A stretch of 64,000 bases of DNA. Origin: Microstegium vimineum (taxonomy: Eukaryota; Streptophyta; Magnoliopsida; Poales; Poaceae). The position numbers and the translations under genes were made by a program. Numbering within the stretch: position 1 is the stretch's first letter; every line of letters starts with the position of its first letter. The stretch is taken from assembly GCA_022036555.1 (NCBI GenBank), contig CM039139.1:16743377-16807376 (forward strand). Reading direction: 5' to 3'. Shown piece by piece: positions 35,110-46,974 of the stretch. Under the pieces are notes generated by a model. That model saw only the letters and a program-made list of their open reading frames with translations. It made no database searches and had not been told where the DNA came from.

Positions 35110-36207
35110 ATGTCTAACCTCTCAGACTCCTCAAAAGAAGATACTTCACCTGAGGGTTCAGGTACTATCCAGAGAACTGGAGCCTGGAGTAACACATTGA
35201 ACACACTTCTGCAACAAGCTTCAGTCTATGGTGTGGCTGCTGGGTATTGTTTATCAGCGTCGCTGCTCTCCATCATCAACAAATGGGCAATCATGAAATT
35301 TCCATATCCTGGAGCCCTGACAGCTTTGCAGTACTTCACTAGCGTTGCTGGAGTTCTCCTTTGTGGACAGCTTAAGCTCATTGAGCATGACGGCCTTAAT
35401 TTGAGGACGATGTGGAAGTTCTTACCTGCTGCTGTGATGTTCTATATCTCCATCTTCACAAATAGTGAACTCCTGCTTCATGCCAATGTGGATACTTTCA
35501 TCGTGTTCCGCTCTGCTGTGCCTATATTCGTAGCGATCGGAGAGACGCTGTATCTTCATCAGCCATGGCCATCACTCAAGACATGGCTTTCACTTTCCAC
35601 AATACTTGGCGGAAGTGTGATCTATGTTTTCACAGACAACCAATTCACTGTGACTGCTTACACCTGGGCAGTGGCCTACTTAGCGAGCATGTCCATTGAT
35701 TTTGTGTACATCAAGCACGTCGTAATGACCATTGGGCTGAACACATGGGGCCTTGTGCTATACAACAACCTTGAGGCTTTGATGCTGTTCCCCCTTGAGC
35801 TCCTTGTAATGGGAGAATTTGATCAGATGAAGGTCGACAGCTCCAAAGTGTCAAACTGGCTTTCATTTGATGTGGTCCTCCCTGTTGCTCTCTCATGCCT
35901 GTTTGGACTGTCAATATCCTTCTTTGGATTCTCCTGCAGACGGGCTATCTCTGCTACTGGGTTCACAGTACTTGGCATAGTGAACAAGCTCCTGACTGTT
36001 GTGATTAATTTGCTTATCTGGGACCACCATGCGTCTTTTGTGGGTACCATTGGGCTCCTGATATGCATGTCGGGTGGTGTACTCTACCAGCAATCCACCA
36101 CTAAACCGAAGGCACCCAAGGTTGAGCCGAAGGAAGAGAGCGATGAGGAGCAACAGAAGTTGTTGCAGATGCATGGAGTTCAAGAGAGCAATTCAACTCA
36201 AAAGTAA
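35110..36207 (+). CDS. Golgi nucleotide-sugar transporter, GONST3 / GGLT1 (GDP-L-galactose) type
   Basis: A single coding exon of 365 codons. The frame could open at ATG 35101, but that codon lies before the intron 3' splice site (TTGCAG at 35104-35109), so the start is ATG 35110. The protein has about ten hydrophobic segments of the triose-phosphate/nucleotide-sugar transporter fold, from YGVAAGYCLSASLLSIINKW (about residue 36) to GTIGLLICMSGGVLY. A GIVNK motif at 289-293 corresponds to the GX(L/V)NK signature of GDP-sugar carriers. The lysine/glutamate-rich C-terminus (KVEPKEESDEEQ) should face the cytosol. Closest in memory is Arabidopsis GONST3, reported to carry GDP-L-galactose into the Golgi for rhamnogalacturonan II. 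The ORF is intact. Confidence 0.92.
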   Translation: MSNLSDSSKEDTSPEGSGTIQRTGAWSNTLNTLLQQASVYGVAAGYCLSASLLSIINKWAIMKFPYPGALTALQYFTSVAGVLLCGQLKLIEHDGLNLRTMWKFLPAAVMFYISIFTNSELLLHANVDTFIVFRSAVPIFVAIGETLYLHQPWPSLKTWLSLSTILGGSVIYVFTDNQFTVTAYTWAVAYLASMSIDFVYIKHVVMTIGLNTWGLVLYNNLEALMLFPLELLVMGEFDQMKVDSSKVSNWLSFDVVLPVALSCLFGLSISFFGFSCRRAISATGFTVLGIVNKLLTVVINLLIWDHHASFVGTIGLLICMSGGVLYQQSTTKPKAPKVEPKEESDEEQQKLLQMHGVQESNSTQK

Positions 36208-37012
36208 AGCTATTCATAACCTGATAAGGAAGTTCACCTTTGATGCATTGTCTCTTTTGCAACAGCCTCACCTGAACGTTTTTGTATTGGCTAATACTTG
36301 GAAAGAAGCATACAGATGAATGTCGTCCTAAACTAGGAGCTACAGAATTTCATGTTTAAGATATTAGAAGTCATGGAGGGGACCTAATTATCACCATGCA
36401 ATTCTTTTTTACTGTACTATATTACCGCTTTCTTTTGTAACACAATTGTTATGATAGGATATCAGGTACTCGGCAAATGTACCTGCATTGAATACTTCCT
36501 ATATGAAAACATCTATCTCATACAGTTTGCTGATAGTATCATCTGTGTTTAGTCATTTCTCTGCTGGAGTTTGCCTATTTGTACTTTATTATTGTTGGTG
36601 ATGAAGCCATTGGTTGTGTGCTAAAAAGAAAGTTTTCTTATCATCGCTGTTGGTGATAAGGGCAGCTCCATTATGTATTCTAAGCCGGTGCAAAGAGCAC
36701 ATGGTTTTTTGGCCTCACTTTAGTATGTGTAATAAGTTTACACTTTGGAGATCTTTTTGCTAACAAAGCACATGTTGACGCCTCAATTTTTGTACCTTGC
36801 TAAGAGAATACATTGCGGCTGCCCTAATGTATTATCCTGGAAGTCTGTCTGTTCAAGTAACTTTGTTTGCTCTTGGCGTATGCAATCAATTTTACTGTGC
36901 TGAAAGTCTGGAAGCAAAACCGTACAAGTAGCTTTGCTTGGGCATGTTTCCATTGTACCCAATGAGGGGAATGAGCAATGATTAAAACAACAACCGCATT
37001 AAAATTATAATA
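36208..37012 (+). other. 3' UTR and downstream region of the transporter gene
   Basis: AT-rich sequence with no gene. The 3' UTR probably extends several hundred bases, but no single polyadenylation site stands out. Confidence 0.45.
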
Positions 37013-37273
37013 CTCCATCTATTCTAAATTGTAAGTCATTCCAAAAACCTTGTAGAGTCAAAGTATTTTAAGTTTAACAAAAAATTATAGAGAGAAACAT
37101 AAATATTTATGACATCAAATAGGTATAGTATAAAAATATAACTAATAAAGAATTATAATGATATTTAGTTGATATCAAATATGCTATTATCATATTATAT
37201 AAATTTGGTTAAACTTTATAAACTTTGACTCTCCAAAATTCTTAGATTAACTTACAATTTGGGATTGATGGAG
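37013..37273. mobile_element. Stowaway MITE (261 bp) with TA duplication
   Basis: The left end CTCCATCTATTCTAAATTG pairs with the complement of the right end (CTCCATCAATCCCAAATTG) and is flanked by TA at 37011-37012 and 37274-37275. The interior is AT-rich. It shares TTTGACTCTCCAAAATTCTTA and TTTATGA-ATCAA-AGGTAT with the MITE at 59961-60211, so the two belong to one subfamily. Confidence 0.92.
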
Positions 37274-37275
37274 TA

Positions 37276-38889
37276 GTAGTTTGGCTTTTCAAGTGTAGTT
37301 GGTTGTTGTACAAATACTTTAAAATCCCGGCAAGAAAAAAATATTAATAAAGTCTCGAATAGAAGAACAGGGTTAGTAAAAATGGGGGTTCATAAAAATG
37401 TGAGTAGTGTCATCATACTCGTATATTACCGAGGCACAGAGGAACTATCTTTGCGGCAAGGAAATATTAAGGCTAATAATTGTCTTTGTATGGTGTTCAT
37501 AGTTTCTGGTTATCCGAAAAAATACTACTAGAACCTCTTCAGGTTTTAATTATTTTCTCCTTTGTTGTGTTACTGCATGAAAGGAATGTGAATGTAGGGG
37601 CAAACAGAGAAGAAAACCACAAGAACATGATAGGAAGGTGTGTTTAGAATTCAAGTCATTTAAATTACATAAGCATTTTATCACAAGTGAATGGTCGAGT
37701 CCACAAGGACAAAAGTGATTCATGGTCATGAGCCAGCAAAGCTCGATGAGCGGTGTTACCTGCTTCTCCAGAGCGCATATATACATTACATTTTTTTTAA
37801 AGGAACATGTATTCATCTTAGTGTCTTACACAGGTCCTGTTACAGATAGGATTCTAAAGAAAAGGAAAATTATATAGAAGTTTACAACTTCTGTTCATCT
37901 TCCTCGAAGCATTCATAGATCCATCCGTCACCGCTATCGAAGCCGTGTACCAATCGTCATCAGGTACCAGAGCCAAACTCCACAGGGTGGAGGCCGCAGA
38001 GGAGGACTTACTTCTGGGCGAATTAGCCGACGTTGCCTCCCAGGCGCATCGGCCAACTCCTGTACCCACGATGCATCCTTCGATTCCATCGCCGGCAACC
38101 CGAGCAGTGCTCAGATTTTCACCAAAGAAAACGATGCGCCGGTCCTCGACTCCAAGAGAGGTCTCCCCAGCCTCTCCGTTGACGTCGGAGTAGATCGTCA
38201 TCGGAGAACGGAAGAAACTGGAAGAAATTATTCCTCTGTGCCGCCGCCACTTCCGCATCGTCGGCGCCGCCAGGAAAACCAAGCCGCAAAGGAGCTACGC
38301 TCCTCCGGCCAAACCTAACTCCGCCGCCGAACATCGACGGCGAGCAAACCCTAGACCTAGGACTCGACTAAGACCCTATGGAGACAGAAAAACTGAAAAA
38401 CGAGGCGGACCCCCGCTCCGCGTCACCACCGGCAGCGAGGCCGGAGGCGAGGGAACGGGGGCTGCAGGCGGTGGTGGCGGTGGCGGCGGCGCCTCTCGGT
38501 GGTGGCGGCGGCGGCACCTCTCGGTGGTGGCGGCACCAACATATATACATTAATGATAGAACTAAGTATGTTTTATCTTTTTGGACTTCGTGAGGGAAAG
38601 AAAACCAAGAGCAAGGATCATATTCTTTTTTCCTTTGAAATCGCATACACATGCTAGCATTCCACAGTAAAGGAATTGACAGATCCTTTGATCCAAGCAT
38701 CTTTCCTTACTTTTATATAGTTTTACTCTACTTTTTCTATGGAAATACTCCATTCCAAACCGGACATTAGGGTCTTATCTAATAAATAATGACGAAGGAA
38801 GCCCATTTTTGTAGAAATGGAGAAAATATGTATGACCTCTTTGAAATGGATATCTAAAACATAGGATTAAAATTAAATGTTATTTACAA
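37276..38889. other. Intergenic region with a GC-rich, gene-like but unclassified patch
   Basis: 37850-38530 is GC-rich. On the minus strand it shows a leader-like CTAGGGTTTG followed by ATG 38334 and overlapping frames in two phases (38119-38334 and 37854-38282) that look like one frameshifted product. I recognise no domain. A GGTGGTGGCGGC repeat lies at 38470-38535. It could be a captured gene fragment or a young pseudogene. The flanks 37276-37850 and 38560-38889 are AT-rich with nothing recognised. Confidence 0.4.
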
Positions 38890-39150
38890 TTGTAATTCCA
38901 CATTTAGATACTACATAGGAGAGAAACACAAGATCTGTAGGGTGGATAGAAGATAATAAGGGTATGCTTGACTGCTTGAGCATGTTGTGGATTTTTATAA
39001 AGTCTTTGTTTGTTAAAGAACCTAGTGGTAATGTGAAGTTAGGTGAGGATTTTTTGAGAGGAGGAGAAGAAGGTGGCCTTGGCCGAAAAGGAAGGCTTGA
39101 AGGCACCTTTCTCAGAGGAGGAGGTTAGAGAGGCCATCTTTAGCACTTAT
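38890..39150 (+). pseudogene. LINE reverse-transcriptase region, part 1 (interrupted)
   Basis: Degenerate plus-strand LINE ORF2 sequence just before and at the start of reverse transcriptase, best seen at 39095-39150 (PFSEEEVREAIFSTY). It stops exactly at the hAT target duplication and resumes at 53379. The disruption is therefore explained by insertion. Confidence 0.7.
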
Positions 39151-39608
39151 TAGGGATGAAAACGATCGGAAACGATCGGTAGGAGGCTATATCACTTTCA
39201 CTTTCACAATTTTTTCTTAAAAACGAAATCGATACGATATTGTCGGAAATGAATACGACACCGGTATTTCGGTAATTTCGAAAACGATATAGTCGATCGG
39301 AAAACACAACGATAACAGTCGAAATCGATAAAAACGATATCCTAAAAACGATGAACACGACAAAACGATGAACACGACAAACCTCTTGAGAAGAGCCATA
39401 TAACTTGACTTATCTTATATGACATTAATAAATAAAGCCACAATTAACAAGACCATAAGGTAAATCATACATTTCACACCAATCTTAATCTAAAACAGTG
39501 ATAAATCATGCAAGAGCATGATAATTCTTGACAATGACACGAATAAACGTTAAAATTCTAAGTTGATTTGACTAATCATAGTGATAAAAACATAAATTAT
39601 TAGAGTCT

Positions 39609-41037
39609 TGTTGACACAAAATGTGACGTATTGTGCCCAACACACAGCAAGCCGGAAAGCGTAGCTTCAATCGGGTGTCCGGGTGTTTCGGAGTCCGGAA
39701 ACGTGCCAGTCAGTTTGACCTGAAACTAGCAAGGGATGAAAATTATTAGATATAAAACTGGAACATGCCGGATGAGACCAGACAGTTCCATATATACGAC
39801 CCTGAAGCCACTTACGACGACATATAGTTATAGAAGCTATCTGCCAACAAGTTTTATAGATCATTCGGTTAAAACAAACAATAAGCATGTGAAAAAGTTG
39901 ATAGCCGAACGTGCATTGCATGAAAAAGTATGTATGGACGAATCATAATTAACTATGAGTTAAAACATAACCAAGCTCGGCAAATCCAACCGAGTTGGGG
40001 TCCATGATGAAGGAAGATATAAGAAAACACGATTAAACTAATCTAAAGCATGCGTCTGCCGCACGACACCCAACATTATCAAAGCTTAAACGTGATTAAC
40101 ATGTATGGACCCGCAACACGTAACAATCTAGATCTAAACTAATTCGACTACTATGACCATGAGATCTATTCGTATGAACAATATGATTAACTATTAAAAC
40201 AAGAATAGATCTATAAGAAAAGATAAAGCCGAACCGTATCAATCTAGATTGGGCAAAAGAGTGTTACAAATCTATAACAAATATAAAACATGCAACACGT
40301 AGTAACTTGATGAATCTACTAGATCTTGCCAAATCTAATAGAGCCGATAACTATCTTACTTTTGCTAAGCATATCGAGCAAGCACCTGCCGCACGGTGTG
40401 TACTCATAAACGAAACATCAGCGAAGACTTCTTGATTGTCAAGCAAAGATCCGCCGCACGATCATTGAAAACAAACAAGACTACTTGCATGAACATCTAA
40501 ATCCATCGCATGATATTAGACATGATAGCAAGGTTGCCGGGACTTACGGAGGTCGACGGATCGATGATTCCTCTCGAAGAACTCGACGACACGACAAAGG
40601 ACTCGAAGTTGGCACGGGACCAGTTGTATTGTATTGGTTGTGAACAGTTTTTACAATGGCCAAGGGTTCATATTTATACCCTGGACATGACATGAGTCCT
40701 AAAAGGATACGACTACAAATATTAAAGGAAAAACACGACACTTCTAACCCTAGTCTTTCCTTCGAAGTCTTCATTTTCTTAATCGTCGCGATGTATGTTG
40801 CCTGATTCGGCTCTCACTTGCCGTTTTTGTCGCTCCTTCAACAGAAAACCACCCCTTCTCAGAATAGCCGACTGCACGATCATTTGCCGAATCTTTGGAG
40901 ATTAACCAACCACACAGACACTTGCCGAATTGCTCCAAAACTAGCCAACCGCATGGATACTTGCCGAATGCTCCGAACACCACTGCTTGCTGGCCCACCT
41001 GTCATTCTCCTAAGCGTACCAAAATCCAGTGTTAACA
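39609..41037 (-). repeat. 3' LTR of the Tat element (full length, 1429 bp)
   Basis: It begins TGTTGACAC and ends GTGTTAACA on the plus strand. From 39909 onward it matches the other LTR almost base for base. The first 300 bp have no counterpart in the right LTR. High LTR identity points to a fairly recent insertion. Confidence 0.92.
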
Positions 41038-41052
41038 CATGCCCCCTCAATT
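41038..41052 (-). other. Probable polypurine tract of the Tat element
   Basis: On the minus strand, AAAATTGAGGGGGCATG lies directly before the TGTTAAC start of the 3' LTR, the expected position for plus-strand priming. Confidence 0.55.
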
Positions 41053-41188
41053 TTGGGATAAAAGACATTTTATTCCGAAATTGACTGTAAGCTTCCCCCT
41101 CCTTTCTAGGTCAACACTGTTCAATACCACAGCCGCTGCTTAAGAAATCCAAGCTCCAACACACTCTTGAATTCACTTCAACTCTTCA

Positions 41189-44188
41189 ATGACGACCCAG
41201 GATGAAATTCCAGAGTTAAGTTTCATTTACCTCTACGCATTCGGTAATCCTTAGCTGATCCCTCTGTTTCTTTCCCGATTCATTCTTTTCTGATTTCCTT
41301 GAGGGAATACAAGAACGAGATTCTGATCCCTTATGCTGTAAATCCCGATTCCTATCTTCTTGGCCCGATGGGGAATCCCGACCCAACCGAGATCATTGAG
41401 AAGGAAACTTCAAGAATCTCTTTCAAGTCTGGAGTTAGCCCGCCAAATCAATGGCCAAACACCTTTAAGACTTGGTCGTTTCCCCCAATCGTCGGGTGGC
41501 GAAACTGGTATCGGAGGATGCTGGAGAAGAACAGCAGCCATTGGGACAATCAGGACATCAGTCATTGCTTGGAACTATCTTTGTCAGAGATGCCCAGGAA
41601 TGAACCCCTTCTGATAGCAGCTTCTCATTTTTGGTCTGACGCCATCAACGATTTTGTCTTCGGCCATGGTATGATGACTCTCACTTTAGCCGATGTTTTC
41701 ATGATGACCGGTCTGAATGTATCACTTCCAGTACACCCTCTCAAGTACAAGAGCAAAAGCAATCAGAAAACTGTCAAATCTGGAGGTGGATGGGTTGGAT
41801 ACATCCAGAACTATATGGAAGCATCTGGTGCTGTCTCTGACAAAGAATACAGAGCCTTTATGAACATGTGGCTGTGCAGGTTCATTTTTTGTAGAAAATC
41901 TAATGAGCCAACCCTGAATCACATGACAATGGTCGAGGATTTAGTTACAGGCAGCACAATTTCTCTGGGTAAGTACCTCCTAGGATTTATTTACCATATG
42001 ATGTATCAGATCACTGTTCAAATGTACCACGACAAAGACATTTCTTGTGTGAGTGGCCCTTGGTGGCTTATCAAGATGTGGTTGCATCTTTACATGCACC
42101 AGATAATGTTTGTGCCCCTCCACAGTTTGCATTTCCCCTCAGTTAATTATGTTGAAGACAGCTTAGCAAAAGTCAAGAAATGCCAAACTTATGGAGAATC
42201 CTCCATCAGCATTGATATGGTCATCTCTTCAAGCTGTTCTTCAAGGGTTTCAACCATGTGCTTTGGCTTCCTTACAGAGAAGATGACAGTCTGACTCTCC
42301 CTTGCAAATTTAGCTATGAAACTGGCTGTTCTGACAAAATAGCCACAGAAAATTTTAATTCCTTTATCAAACCTTGCACTCTATCAGCCGAATTTCATCA
42401 TGGGAGGCTAGTGAACTCTACTTATGAATTCTATCACCCAAACATGGCAGCCAGGCAGTTAGGATGTGGACAGTTGCCCCCAAGACCTTTCTTTTCAACA
42501 ATCATAAGATACAGGGAGACGATCACAAGTACACTGGAAGCTAACAGAGTTTTTGAACTTGGACATGACTTGCCAACATATGAACCTTCCCCATTTGGGC
42601 TAGTAGATGTTGCTCATCCTCTTTTTGCTTCTTGGTGGCAAGAATGGCACAATCACATCTTTAATGTACCAGTGCACTGTTTATGCGAAGATTTGCAACC
42701 TCAATTTGCCTCTGATAGTGAGGTAACTCCACTGCACTTGTCACCTCCTGCTTTTTGATTTTATCCCTTATTTTAAATTCAATCATTGCACAGGATTTTG
42801 AACCTACTTCTCCTTCCAAAGTACTCCAATACTACCGAGTTGGTCCTAAACCTGCTTTGGGTTTTAATGCCCCAACTCTGGCAATCTTCATGAAGACTCC
42901 CGCAGTCTTAGATACTGCACTTTCAGGGGGAGAGGGCAAAAGGAAAGCACTTGAAAATGTTAATGTGTTCAGAAGAGTGAGATCTAAGATAGTCAAACGG
43001 TCTCCCAAGGTATGAACCTTTTATCCAGCAATAAATCTCATTCAACAACAACTCTGACCATCTATCATTTCCACTGCAGCCACATGTTGACATTCCAGGA
43101 TCAAGTAAAGTCTCAACAACAGTGGAAATTCCTCCTCAAGCTCCTATTGAGGATACAAAGACTCAAGATACTGGAGACACAGAAGCTTGTGAAGCCGAAA
43201 GCACAGAGGCTCGTGAAGCTGCTGAACATATTGGTAACATCATTCGACTAATTACCTCTCTTCTCATGTGATATCTATTTCCTGTTCTTATTTCTCATCA
43301 TCTGCATTATTGGAAATAGATAAAATTCTAGAAGATTTAGCAGGGGAAGCCTCATCTGGTCCAGTTTCAGATTCACCTCTTCTGAACATTCAGTCAAACC
43401 CTCAAACAGAGCAGGACGCTACCCATTCTAAGAATCAATCAAGACAGCAGGTAACATCTTGTCTTAATCCATTTTTAGCAAACTCACCCAGTCGGCTAAC
43501 TTTTTCCTTTTAGAACATTGCTAAGCCGACTACTAGCTATTCCTTCACTGTTGAAGACTTTATCAGTGAAAAAGGTGAAGAAGCCACCTCTCAGCAGACC
43601 TTGTCAGTGGAAAACCAAGCCCGGTTGGAGGATATAGCTAGTCTACTGAACAAGGACATCAACATCTTGGTTCAGGATTCAGATCAAATAAAAGATCTTG
43701 AACTCATCAATCAAGATCTTCCACCTATCCTCAAGGCTTCTCTAGAGTCTACATCTAAACTTGATGACTACTTTGCTGCGGTGAAGAGGGCAAATAAAAA
43801 TATAGCCTCTAGAACTGTTTTGCAGAACAACAGGTCTCTGAAGAAGCAAGAAGCCAAAGCCTTGCATTCCCAACTCCAAACTACCAAGAATTCATTTGCA
43901 ACCTTGGAGCCTGAGCTGAAAGCAATGAGGGATGAGAAAATCAAACTAGAAGCACAACTGACTGAACTGAATGCCAAAATTTAGTCTTATGAAGTCAAGA
44001 TGACATATTTGCCGAAATCCATAGACGCAACTTCATCAAAAATATCATCTGTCCTCAAAGAAGACCAGCTGCTCAAGGCTAAGTTGTCTGACATTCAAAG
44101 TTCTGAGGATGAAGATCAGAAGGTGCTACAGAACGTTAACCGAATCAGAGTTGATGCTTTAGATGCCATCAACCAGCTTCTGAGTTAG
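41189..44188 (+). pseudogene. Plant mobile domain (PMD, aminotransferase-like) gene, antisense passenger, damaged
   Basis: Several exons join with GT-AG signals: 41189-41243 (ATG start), about 41301-42722, 42794-43009, 43080-43233, 43320-43450 and 43514-44188. The second exon carries the PMD core (WSFPPIVGWRNWYRRML, LLIAASHFWSDAINDFVFG, HLFKLFFKGF, LWLPYREDDSLTLP). The last exon is a long charged coiled coil. Damage is a frameshift near 42215 (family sequence changes frame just before HLFKLFF), a TAG at 43982-43984 within the coiled coil, and an uncertain join between the first two exons. PMD genes are known as extra antisense genes in Tat-like elements and also as host genes (MAIN family). 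Function in the element is unknown. Confidence 0.78.
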
Positions 44189-44618
44189 TAAAACATGGAT
44201 TTGTAATAGTCTAATCATGATATATTCTGTTCTTCAAACAATCGGTTATTTCTGTCTTTACCCCTATACACTTCTGTTTATATGATAATGTAATCAACTT
44301 TATATTCTCCTGATCAAAATATAGCCGATTACATTTAGCCTTCCGAGCCAAAGAAATAATCGATCGTTCCCTGCCTTCTTGACTTAAGGAAATAGCCGAC
44401 CGATATCTTGACTTACCCGAGTCTGGCCCAGTCTAATAACAATCCATCCAAGTGGGAAAACCCTAACCCGTCGCTTGGTATCTCCATTCGGCTTATAAAT
44501 AAACCTTCCTTCGTCTACCCCTGTCAACAGTTCCAGTCAAACATTTTTTCGCCTCCGTTTCCTCCTCTTCTTCTGCTCAAAACCAATCCAGAAGGAAACC
44601 CTAGTCTGCATAGTAGAA

Positions 44619-45495
44619 ATGGCGGGCGGCGACAACCATGGCAAGCACCCCGCCGAAGGGGAAGCTGAAGGGAGCCGAGCATGGCGCAATCGGCAACGCA
44701 GGTGAGAGTCGGTTCCTTGCCCCCTTGCAGTTTTGTTTTCTGTTCATTTCTCTAACCCTGGCTCTATTCTTGCTTATCAGGATCAGGTCGATCTCCTCCA
44801 GTTACAACATCCCCTTTCCTTCGGCGACAGCAGCGGAGCCAGGGACTCCATCATCCGGCTCCTCCGGTTCCTCTGGGTCTTCAGGCTCCTACCATTCCCA
44901 ACCTTGGGATTTGGATTCGGGTGCCATGGACGTCCCTTATACCCACGCGGAGGTGGTTACCTTCAGGGGCGAAAGGGACGAGGCCAGAGGAGAGTTGGAG
45001 AAGATCTCCAAGCAATACGGCATCGACCAACTCGAGTGGGAGAACCAGCGGAAGCAGTTTTGCGACGCCATCTCCGGTTAGTGCAAATAACTCTTCTTCA
45101 TTTCTCTTTCTCCGATTCATCTATTCACCCGATTGGTATCCTTCTATTCAGCACTCTCTGCAGAGGTCGAGCGCCTGAAGATCGTAGCGAACAAGATTGC
45201 CGACAAGGTGAACGCCCAGGGAGAAACTGCTGAGGCCCGTCTTGATGATGCGGATGGCCATATAGATCAGGTCGTCATCCAAGGCGTGCGTCACGGCGCA
45301 GCTCTAGGGCTAGCAGCGATGTCCACCCAGACCAACGAAGATCTCTCCTTCATGCCAGCCGGCTTCCGTGGTGGCGTGCCCCTAGAAGAGATCGAAGACA
45401 TCGATGATCTCTTGGACAGTTACGAGGACCATGCTGCCGCCATCACCGACGCCACAAATGTCCAGTCTGTTCTCAACAGGCTGTTTGATGAGTAG
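44619..45495 (+). CDS. Intact 240-codon coiled-coil protein, second antisense gene of the Tat element
   Basis: Exons 44619-44701, 44781-45076 and 45152-45495 have GT-AG introns and phases that add up to exactly 241 codons including TAG. The protein starts MAGGDNHGKHPAEGEAEG, has a Ser/Gly-rich linker (SSGSSGSSGSSGSYHS), then a charged helical region (FRGERDEARGELEKISKQYG, AEVERLKIVANKIADKV) and an acidic tail (EEIEDIDDLLDSYED). I recognise no named domain. It lies 430 bp downstream of the PMD gene and 280 bp from the converging integrase gene. The upstream sequence (GGCTTATAAATAAACC at about 44490) could be its own TATA box. Confidence 0.7.
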
Positions 45496-45771
45496 TTTGT
45501 AATTAGGGATTTCCTGTAAAGAACTACCTGTCTTGTGAAATGTAATATGTGGTTTCCATTTGTTTCTTTTGTCATGGATCTTTCTGAGAATGATGAATCT
45601 GACGACTGTTGCTTGAATCTATATGACACCGCCTTGATTGTGTTTAAAATTTTTTTGCTCTAAAGGCGACACACATCGCGTCGGCTATTCTCTAAGTCCT
45701 TAGAGTATTTTTTCGTCTAAAGGCGATGTTTCAACATCGGCTATTTTGCACATAGAATTCCTTAAGTCTGT

Positions 45772-46929
45772 TCATGCACCAACCTCAACACTGGGATGAA
45801 ATTTCTTAAGAAATATCTCATTAATAGCTCTAGTAAATTCTTCTCCCAATAGAGTCTTCAAGATATACGCATTACCAGGTGCACATCTAACTATCCGAAA
45901 AGGTCCTTCCCAGTTCGGAGACCATTTGCCGAACGTTTTATCCTTTGTCCCAATCGGTAGTATAGTTTTCCAAACTAAATCTTCCTCTGCAAATTGCTTC
46001 TCTTTGACCTTTCTGTTGTAATACTTGGCAACACGTAATTTGTTTTTCTCAATATTCTCCAACGCTTTAAGACGAACCAAATGTAAATCCTCCAATTCAT
46101 CCATCATCAGATCTTTATAATCTTCTTTCTTCAAATCATTTTGCAATGTAACTCGCCTGGAACCCGACTGCAGCTCCCATGGTAACACAACATGATGCCC
46201 ATAAACCAACTCGTAGGGAGACGCCCGAGTAGACCCATGGCAAGCCATTCGATAAGCCCATAAAGCCTTATTAAGAACCGAATGCCACTTCTTCGGTTTT
46301 TCATCGATCTTCTTCTGAATAATTTTAATCATGATTTTATTTGATGCCTCAACTTGGCCATTAGCTTGTGCATAATAAAGAGAAGAATTATATAATTTGA
46401 TTCCCATGTCTTCGGCAAAATCACAAAACTCAGATGAAGTGAATTGAGTTCCCTGATCTGTCGTTATAGTCTGAGGAATTCCAAACCTGTGAATTATATG
46501 CTCCTTAACAAAATTGATCATGTTTTCTGATGTAACCTTCTTCAAAGGAATAACTTCAACCCACTTTATAAAATAATCAGTAGCTAACAACACAAACTTA
46601 TGTCCTTTGCTAGAAGGAGGATTAATCTGACCAATTAAATCCATGCCCCATCCTCTAAATGGCCAAGGCTTGATAATTGGGTTCAAAGCCGATGCTGGAG
46701 CTCTCTGAATGTTGTCAAATATCTGACAATCTTGACACCCCTTGTAATATTCAAAGCAATCTTCAAGCATGGTTGGCCAAAAGTAACCAATCCTTCTAAT
46801 TATCCACTTCATTCGGTAAGCCGATTGATGTGCACCACACACACCCTCATGTACTTCATACATTAGCTCTCTGGCCTCTCCTTTACTCAAGCACTTGAGG
46901 AGTACCCCATCTATAGATTTATAGTACAA
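45772..46929 (-). pseudogene. Integrase region of the Tat pol gene
   Basis: A 385-codon open stretch with the HHCC zinc-binding module (VHEGVCGAHQ, then CQDC) and an rve catalytic core with all three acidic residues in place: Asp in LLATDYFIKW, Asp in TTDQGTQF and Glu in NGQVEASNK. A C-terminal region (GKWSPNWEGPFRIV) completes it. It inserts the element's cDNA into the genome. The domain itself looks intact, but it is the end of a pol polyprotein interrupted upstream, so it is probably not made normally. Confidence 0.85.
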
Positions 46930-46974
46930 CTAATCATCAAGGAGCACAAACTTGAGGGCTTTGTATCTGAGCTT

